Below are positions 58,217-64,000 of a DNA stretch of 64,000 bases, piece after piece. Position 1 is the first letter of the stretch, and each line of letters opens with the position of its first letter. Under the pieces are notes generated by a model that saw only the letters and a program-made list of their open reading frames with translations, was not told where the DNA came from and searched no databases. The DNA is from Alcaligenes sp. SDU_A2 (GTDB lineage: Bacteria > Pseudomonadota > Gammaproteobacteria > Burkholderiales > Burkholderiaceae_B). Both the position numbers and the translations under genes were made by a program. Location: positions 2,852,001 through 2,916,000 of the forward strand of contig NZ_CP151273.1 of assembly GCF_038237375.1 (NCBI RefSeq). The letters are read 5' to 3'.

Positions 58217-61200
58217 ATGAATGCCCCACTCAACAAGCCCCACAAGGTCATGTTGGAATCCGTGTCGCTGGACGACAAATACACTGTCGAACAAGGACGC
58301 GCCTATATGAGCGGCACCCAGGCGCTGGTGCGCCTGCCCATGCTGCAAAAAGAACGCGACCGGCGCGCCGGTCTGAATACCGCCGGCTTTATATCCGGTT
58401 ACCGCGGCTCGCCCCTGGGCGGCGTGGATCTGGCCTTGTGGCAAGCGGATAAACACCTGAAAGAACACGATATCGTGTTCAAACCCGGCCTGAACGAAGA
58501 TCTGGCCGCCACCGCAGTCTGGGGCAGCCAGCAAACCAATCTGTACGACCAGGCCCGATTCGATGGTGTCTTTGGCATGTGGTATGGCAAAGGGCCGGGC
58601 GTGGATCGCTCCATCGATGTGCTCAAGCATGCCAATTCGGCCGGCAGTTCGCGCCACGGCGGCGTGCTGGTGCTGGCCGGCGACGATCACGGTGCCAAGT
58701 CCTCCACAGTGGCGCACCAATCGGAACACGTTTTTGCCGCCGCCGGCATTCCCGTCCTGTATCCGGCCAATGTGCAGGAATACCTGGATTTCGGACAACA
58801 TGGCTGGGCCATAAGCCGTTTTTCGGGCCTGTGGGTGGCGCTCAAATGCGTGACCGAGGTCGTGGAATCCAACGCTTCTGTCGATCTGGACCCGGAACGG
58901 GTACAGATTGTGCTGCCCGACATCGAGGACATGCCCGCCGATGGCCTGAACATACGCTGGCCGGACCCACCGCTGGTTCAGGAAGCGCGCATGATGAACC
59001 ATAAATGGTATGCCGCCCTGGCCTATGTGCGCGCCAACAAACTGAATCGCATCGAAATCGATTCGCCCCAGGCGCGCTTTGGCATCATGACGGCCGGCAA
59101 AGCCTATCTGGATACCCGCCAGGCCCTGGCAGACCTGGGCTTGTCCGATGCGCTGTGCGCCGAACTGGGCATACGCCTGTTCAAAGTGGGCTGTATCTGG
59201 CCGTTGGATGCTCAGGATGCGCGCCAGTTCGCCACTGGCCTGTCGGAAATTCTCGTCATCGAAGAAAAACGTCAGGTCATGGAATATGCCCTGAAAGAAG
59301 AGCTGTATAACTGGCGCGACGACGTGCGCCCCAAAATCTACGGCAAGTTCGACGAAACTGAACACGGCGGCGGCGAATGGTCCACGCCTCGTTCGCCGTG
59401 GCTGCTGCCTGCCCAAGGCGAGCTGTCGCCCGCCATGATCGCACGCGCCATTGCCCGACGTCTGACCACGATGGAGCTGCCCGACCCATTGCGCGCCCGC
59501 ATCCAGGCCCGCCTGGCCATTCTGGACGCCAAAGACCGCGAGGCCCGCGTGCCGCGCGTGACCGCCGAGCGCAAGCCCTGGTTCTGTTCCGGCTGTCCGC
59601 ACAATACGTCCACGCGTGTGCCGGAAGGCTCGCGCGCCATGGCTGGCATCGGCTGCCACTACATGACCATCTGGATGGACCGCAGCACCTCCACCTTCAG
59701 TCATATGGGCGGAGAAGGCGTGGCCTGGATAGGCCAACAGCCTTTTACCAACGAAAAACACGTATTTGCCAATCTGGGCGACGGCACCTACTTTCACTCG
59801 GGCATTCTGGCGATCCGCGCCTCCATTGCCGCCAACTCGAACATCACTTACAAAATTCTGTACAACGATGCGGTGGCCATGACAGGCGGCCAGCCGGTGG
59901 ACGGCATCCTGAAAGTCACGGACGTGATCGCTCAGGTGCATGCCGAAGGTGCCAAGAAGATCGTGGTGGTCACCGACGAACCGGAAAAATTCAAAGGGGT
60001 CAGTCTGGCGGGCAATCCGCCTGTCTACCATCGCGACGAACTGGATCGGGTGCAGCGCGAACTGCGCGATGTTCCCGGCACAACCGTGCTGGTCTATGAC
60101 CAGACCTGTGCCACCGAAAAACGCCGTCGCCGCAAGAAAGGGACGTACCCGGACCCAGCCCTGCGCGCCTTTATCAACGACACCGTCTGCGAAGGCTGCG
60201 GGGACTGTTCGGTCAAGTCCAACTGCCTGTCGGTCGAACCGCTAGAGACCCCGCTGGGCACCAAGCGCACTATCAATCAGTCGTCGTGCAATAAAGATTT
60301 TTCCTGTGTGAACGGGTTCTGCCCCAGCTTTGTCACCCTGAAAGGTGCACAGCTACGCAAGCCGCAAGCCAAAGGCCATTCGCTGGAATCGTTCAATCTG
60401 GCTGATTTGCCTCTGCCTACCCTGCCCGATCTGGATAAAACCTACGGCATCCTGATCGCCGGCATAGGCGGCACCGGCGTGGTCACGGTAGGCGGCCTGC
60501 TGGGCATGGCAGCCCACCTGGAAAACAAGGGCGTCACCGTGCTGGACATGGCCGGTCTGGCTCAGAAAGGCGGTGCCGTGCTCAGCCATGTGCAGATCGC
60601 CCGCCAACCCGATCTGTTGCACGCCACCCGCGTCCCGACAGGCGAGGCTTCCTTGCTGATCGGCAGCGATGCGCTGGTCAGCGCCTCCACCGATGTGCTT
60701 AGCCGGGTCAGTCGCGACCACACCCGTGCCATCGTCAACACCGCCGCCAGCCCAACATCCGATCTGATCGGCAATGCGCACTGGAAATTCCCGCTCAAAA
60801 CGGCCTGTACCGACATCGAAAATGCGATTGGCAGCCACACCCGCTATCTGGATGCCAATGCCCTGGCCGTACACCTGATGGGCGATGCGCTCTATGCCAA
60901 CCCGATCTTGCTGGGCTACGCATTTCAGCGCGGCTGGATTCCCCTGCACATGAACAGCCTGCTGCGTGCCATCGAACTCAATGGCGTTGCCGTGCACGCC
61001 AATCGTCAGGCCTTCCAATGGGGCCGGCTGGCAGCCGCGCACGGCGTGCAGGCGCTGATGGAGGATGCCGAGTCGACCGCGCCCGCTCTGACCTTTCCTG
61101 AAAGCGTGCAATCCCTGATCAAACGCATGGAAACACTGTTGAGCGAATATCAGAACCCTGGATGGGCACGGCGCTATCGGGAAGCGATCAGCCCCTTGCT

Positions 61201-61774
61201 GGAGCGTGAGACTGAACTGGGACAAGACAAGAACCTTCCGCTGACCCGGATCGCCGCTACTCAACTGGCCCGCCTGATGAGCTACAAGGACGAGTACGAA
61301 GTGGCCCGCCTCTATACCGATCCGGCCTTTCTGGACAAGCTGCGCGCCCAGTTTGCGGGGGAACCCGGGACGGACTACCAGATCCAGTATCATCTGGCTC
61401 CGCCCATCCTGGGCCGCAAAAACAGCCAGGGCCAACCCGTCAAAAGTCAGTTCGGACCGTCCACGATGACCCTGTTCCGTTTTCTGGCCCGCCTCAAGGG
61501 CTTGCGCGGCACACCACTGGATGTATTCGGCTACTCACAGGAACGACGCCACGAACGTCAGGGCATAGAGGACTATCTGGCCGACCTGGCCGAAGCCGGT
61601 TCACATCTGACGATCGACAATCTGGACATCGCCCAACGCTGGCTGGGCTATCCCGAGCTGATACGCGGCTATGGCCACGTCAAGGAAAACGGCCGCCTGA
61701 AAGCCTATGCGCTGCGCGAACAGCAACGCAGTCAATTCCGCGCACGCACCGAGCCCCATCAGCACGTGGCCTGA
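58217..61774 (+). CDS. Fused indolepyruvate ferredoxin oxidoreductase
   Basis: 1,185 residues. The N-terminal region binds substrate and thiamine diphosphate (GFISGYRGSPLGGVDLALW; FCSGCPHNTSTRVPEGSRA near 455 and the following GIGCHY). A Cys cluster CEGCGDCSVKSNC near 657 binds an iron-sulfur centre, and a C-terminal gamma domain begins with GIGGTGVVTVGGLLG near 750. It oxidatively decarboxylates aryl pyruvates (indolepyruvate, phenylpyruvate) to acyl-CoA with ferredoxin. GGAGA precedes the ATG. It is monocistronic, with a terminator after it. Confidence 0.93.
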   Translation: MNAPLNKPHKVMLESVSLDDKYTVEQGRAYMSGTQALVRLPMLQKERDRRAGLNTAGFISGYRGSPLGGVDLALWQADKHLKEHDIVFKPGLNEDLAATAVWGSQQTNLYDQARFDGVFGMWYGKGPGVDRSIDVLKHANSAGSSRHGGVLVLAGDDHGAKSSTVAHQSEHVFAAAGIPVLYPANVQEYLDFGQHGWAISRFSGLWVALKCVTEVVESNASVDLDPERVQIVLPDIEDMPADGLNIRWPDPPLVQEARMMNHKWYAALAYVRANKLNRIEIDSPQARFGIMTAGKAYLDTRQALADLGLSDALCAELGIRLFKVGCIWPLDAQDARQFATGLSEILVIEEKRQVMEYALKEELYNWRDDVRPKIYGKFDETEHGGGEWSTPRSPWLLPAQGELSPAMIARAIARRLTTMELPDPLRARIQARLAILDAKDREARVPRVTAERKPWFCSGCPHNTSTRVPEGSRAMAGIGCHYMTIWMDRSTSTFSHMGGEGVAWIGQQPFTNEKHVFANLGDGTYFHSGILAIRASIAANSNITYKILYNDAVAMTGGQPVDGILKVTDVIAQVHAEGAKKIVVVTDEPEKFKGVSLAGNPPVYHRDELDRVQRELRDVPGTTVLVYDQTCATEKRRRRKKGTYPDPALRAFINDTVCEGCGDCSVKSNCLSVEPLETPLGTKRTINQSSCNKDFSCVNGFCPSFVTLKGAQLRKPQAKGHSLESFNLADLPLPTLPDLDKTYGILIAGIGGTGVVTVGGLLGMAAHLENKGVTVLDMAGLAQKGGAVLSHVQIARQPDLLHATRVPTGEASLLIGSDALVSASTDVLSRVSRDHTRAIVNTAASPTSDLIGNAHWKFPLKTACTDIENAIGSHTRYLDANALAVHLMGDALYANPILLGYAFQRGWIPLHMNSLLRAIELNGVAVHANRQAFQWGRLAAAHGVQALMEDAESTAPALTFPESVQSLIKRMETLLSEYQNPGWARRYREAISPLLERETELGQDKNLPLTRIAATQLARLMSYKDEYEVARLYTDPAFLDKLRAQFAGEPGTDYQIQYHLAPPILGRKNSQGQPVKSQFGPSTMTLFRFLARLKGLRGTPLDVFGYSQERRHERQGIEDYLADLAEAGSHLTIDNLDIAQRWLGYPELIRGYGHVKENGRLKAYALREQQRSQFRARTEPHQHVA

Positions 61775-61815
61775 ACCGGCATATAGGCCTGCCCATTCGC
61801 GCCTTGCTCCACCCT

Positions 61816-61851
61816 GCACCCTGGCTTTCACCGAAGCCGGGGTGCTTTTTT
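61816..61851 (+). terminator. Terminator after the indolepyruvate oxidoreductase gene
   Basis: GCACCCTGGCTT/AAGCCGGGGTGC (one G-T mismatch) with a 6-base loop followed by TTTTTT. Confidence 0.85.
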
Positions 61852-61948
61852 ATGCAACGCAGCGCCCTACGCAAACTGGCATACAATCGAAACGAATCCA
61901 ACCCTCGCCGCCGGCCGTGTCCCTACGCCCGGCGCGAAATTCGACCTT

Positions 61949-63868
61949 ATGCGCCACCTTATCTATCTGTTTGTTCCCCTGGCTTTCATCCTGCTGACCG
62001 CCTTCAGGCTGGCCTTCGCATTCTGGAAATGGCCTCGGGTGCGCCAAGCCGGCGGCCTGGGCCCCATTCTTTTAGGTGGGCTGCGCATCGATGCCCTGAT
62101 GATCGCAGCCCTTTGTGCACCGGTCGCCCTGCTGGCCCCCTGGGTCGGGCACTACGAAACCGCCACGCTGTTGACGGCGGTGTGGTTCACATTCGCCTGG
62201 TTCTTGCTGAGCCTGCTGGAAGTCTCCACCCCGCAGTTCATCATTGAATACGACACCCGCCCCAACCGCCTTTATGTGGACTACCTGAAGCATCCCCAGG
62301 AGGTCATGGGCATGCTCTGGAAAGGCTACAAGCTCATGATTGCCGTGGCGCTGCTTGGGCTGGCGCTGATCGTCTGGTCAGGATGGAGCCTGTTCGGCCA
62401 CACCACCCCCGACCCCGCCATGAATCTGTGGCTGCGTCCGGTCTGGATGCTGGTCGCCGCCGCGCTGTGTACCCTGGCCATACGCGGCACCCTGGCGCAC
62501 CGTCCCATCAATCCGTCCACCGTAGCCTGGTGCGGAGACAGCATGGTCAACACCCTGCCCCTGAACTCGCTGTACAACGTGGCCTACGCCATCTACAGCA
62601 TGAAAAATGAGCGTTCGGCACAGGATCTTTACGGCCATATGGACCCGCAGCGCATGAACGAGATCGTGCGAACCGCTGCGCAATTGCCCCCCGGCCCGGA
62701 GAATCTGCCCACCCTGCACCGCCAGCAGGCCAGCCAGACCCGCACGCGCAAACCTAATCTGGTGCTGATCGTGGAAGAAAGCCTGGGGGCGCAATATGTC
62801 GGCAACCTGGGCGGTGCCGACCTGACGCCGGAACTGGATCAACTGGCGCAAACAGGCTGGAACTTTCGCCGCGCCTACGCTACCGGCACCCGTTCCGTGC
62901 GCGGCCTGGAAGCCGTCAGCGCGGGCTTTCCGCCCACGGTAGCCGATGCCGTGCTGCGCCTGCCAGGCTCGCAAAGCCGCTTTTTTACCCTGGCCCAATT
63001 GCTCAAGGAACAGGGCTACCGCTCACGCTTCATTTATGGCGGCGAAGCCCACTTCGACAATATGAAGAGCTTTTTCCTGGGTAACGGCTTTGACGAACTG
63101 CACGAGCAGTCCAGCTTTGAGGCACCGCAATTTGTCGGCACCTGGGGAGCCAGCGATGAAGACATGTTCAACAAGCTGCACACACTGCTGAGCCAGGATG
63201 GCGAACAGCCCACCCTGACTCTGGCTTTTTCGGTCAGCAACCATTCCCCCTGGGAATACCCGGCCGGCCGCATCCAGGTTCAGGGCGATCCAGCCACCGT
63301 GGAAAACACCGTACGCTATGCGGACTGGGCCATCGGCGACTTCTTTCGCAAAGCCCGCAATGCCGAATACTGGGACAATACCGTCTTTCTGGTCGTGGCC
63401 GATCACGATTCGCGCGTAGGTGGAGCCAGCCTGGTGCCGCTAAAGCATTTTCATATTCCCGCCCTGATACTGGGCGGGGGCGTACCCCAGCGCCAGGACG
63501 AACGCATCATCAGCCAGATCGACCTGGCCCCAACCCTGCTCTCGCTGATGGGCATAGACAGCGAACACCCCATGATAGGACGTGACCTGACGCGCCAGGA
63601 CAGCGATCGGGCCATGATGCAGTATTACGAAAACTATGGTTATCTTAAAGGCGACATACTGACGGTACTGACCCCGCACCAGGAACCGGGGCAATACCGA
63701 TTCACCGCCCCCGACCAATACACGCCCATCGCACAACCCGACCCGGAACTGGCCCAGGAAGCACTGGCCCATGTGCTCTGGCCAAGCTGGGTCTACCACG
63801 AACACGCCTATACGCTGCCGCATCTGCAGACACGCCAGGCTGGCAGCGAGTCCGCCCGCACATCTTGA
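61949..63868 (+). CDS. LTA synthase-like inner membrane sulfatase
   Basis: 639 residues. Five transmembrane helices in the first 185 residues are followed by a periplasmic alkaline-phosphatase-fold domain. It has metal and catalytic residues in LVLIVEESLGAQ, YATGTRSVRGLE (nucleophile Thr), and VVADHDSRVGG. Family members transfer phosphoglycerol or phosphoethanolamine onto envelope glycans or lipids. The Gram-negative role is probably osmoregulated glucan or lipid modification. The substrate cannot be told from sequence. Confidence 0.88.
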   Translation: MRHLIYLFVPLAFILLTAFRLAFAFWKWPRVRQAGGLGPILLGGLRIDALMIAALCAPVALLAPWVGHYETATLLTAVWFTFAWFLLSLLEVSTPQFIIEYDTRPNRLYVDYLKHPQEVMGMLWKGYKLMIAVALLGLALIVWSGWSLFGHTTPDPAMNLWLRPVWMLVAAALCTLAIRGTLAHRPINPSTVAWCGDSMVNTLPLNSLYNVAYAIYSMKNERSAQDLYGHMDPQRMNEIVRTAAQLPPGPENLPTLHRQQASQTRTRKPNLVLIVEESLGAQYVGNLGGADLTPELDQLAQTGWNFRRAYATGTRSVRGLEAVSAGFPPTVADAVLRLPGSQSRFFTLAQLLKEQGYRSRFIYGGEAHFDNMKSFFLGNGFDELHEQSSFEAPQFVGTWGASDEDMFNKLHTLLSQDGEQPTLTLAFSVSNHSPWEYPAGRIQVQGDPATVENTVRYADWAIGDFFRKARNAEYWDNTVFLVVADHDSRVGGASLVPLKHFHIPALILGGGVPQRQDERIISQIDLAPTLLSLMGIDSEHPMIGRDLTRQDSDRAMMQYYENYGYLKGDILTVLTPHQEPGQYRFTAPDQYTPIAQPDPELAQEALAHVLWPSWVYHEHAYTLPHLQTRQAGSESARTS

Positions 63869-63893
63869 CTTGTTTCTAAATTCAATTTAAGAT
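63865..63893 (+). promoter_or_regulatory. Promoter of tRNA-Pro
   Basis: TTGACT (63865-63870) and TAAGAT (63888-63893) with 17-base spacing; the start would be about 7 bases before the tRNA. The -35 overlaps the end of the upstream gene. Confidence 0.75.
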
Positions 63894-63906
63894 TACTGTC
63901 TTTAGT

Positions 63907-63983
<77 letters not shown>

Positions 63984-64000
63984 TGTATTTTAAAAAAGCA

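Noticed and set aside
58106-60031. 641-codon minus-strand frame opposite the indolepyruvate oxidoreductase
   Set aside because: Composition typical of antisense of GC-rich coding DNA; the plus-strand protein is unmistakable.

Overview
The window reads as a chromosomal segment of a betaproteobacterium, most likely Alcaligenaceae (Burkholderiales). The basis is the gene families (fused ~1,185-residue indolepyruvate oxidoreductase, PaaX, ActP/DUF485, fused OMPLA), the GC-rich codon use and the tRNAs. I cannot name the species. Two mobile elements sit in host DNA: a large temperate prophage (left edge to ~32.57 kb) and a mobilizable island (~37.9-55.5 kb).

Prophage, 1-32,571. The minus strand carries late genes: tail tube (cut by the window edge), tail terminator, neck proteins, capsid, scaffold, MuF, DUF4055 portal, both terminase subunits and a PAPS-reductase-like protein. 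Upstream of these, also on the minus strand, is an early operon: Cro, YdaT-like, NinB-like, DUF1364, an O-like initiator with internal iterons, DUF6475, DUF1064, a Q-like protein and a winged-helix protein. A compact switch near 16.3 kb separates this operon from cI, a higBA-type pair with an ImmA-like protease, and a LexA-boxed gene. At 18.9 kb a strong, operator-flanked promoter and a boxA-like site start a 13 kb plus-strand operon. It runs through small genes, RecT, a YqaJ exonuclease and SSB to DUF4224 and a tyrosine integrase. The integrase abuts the 3' part of a tRNA-His gene (attR).

The most striking content is a complete diversity-generating retroelement (DGR) at 25.6-28.4 kb in this early operon: two small DUF1566-like variable proteins, each ending in a 78-bp variable repeat, then Avd, the template repeat and the reverse transcriptase. 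All 13 differences of VR1 and all 14 of VR2 from the template fall on template adenines. The cassette sits with recombination genes rather than with a tail fibre.

Host block 1, 32.6-37.8 kb: a small hypothetical gene, cardiolipin synthase, PaaX, and the actP-yjcH acetate symporter operon.

Mobilizable island, ~37.9-55.5 kb: MobC and MobA relaxase, ArdC antirestriction, a PrrC/RloC-like ATPase, a type I restriction-modification system (hsdM-hsdS-hsdR), a DUF1778/GNAT toxin-antitoxin pair, a coupling ATPase with a separate membrane protein, and a large serine recombinase whose reading frame runs through tRNA-Arg(UCU). It pairs mobility with layered anti-phage defence.

Host block 2, 55.5-64 kb: tRNA-Arg, outer-membrane phospholipase A, a LysR regulator divergent from the fused indolepyruvate ferredoxin oxidoreductase, an LTA-synthase-like sulfatase and tRNA-Pro(UGG).
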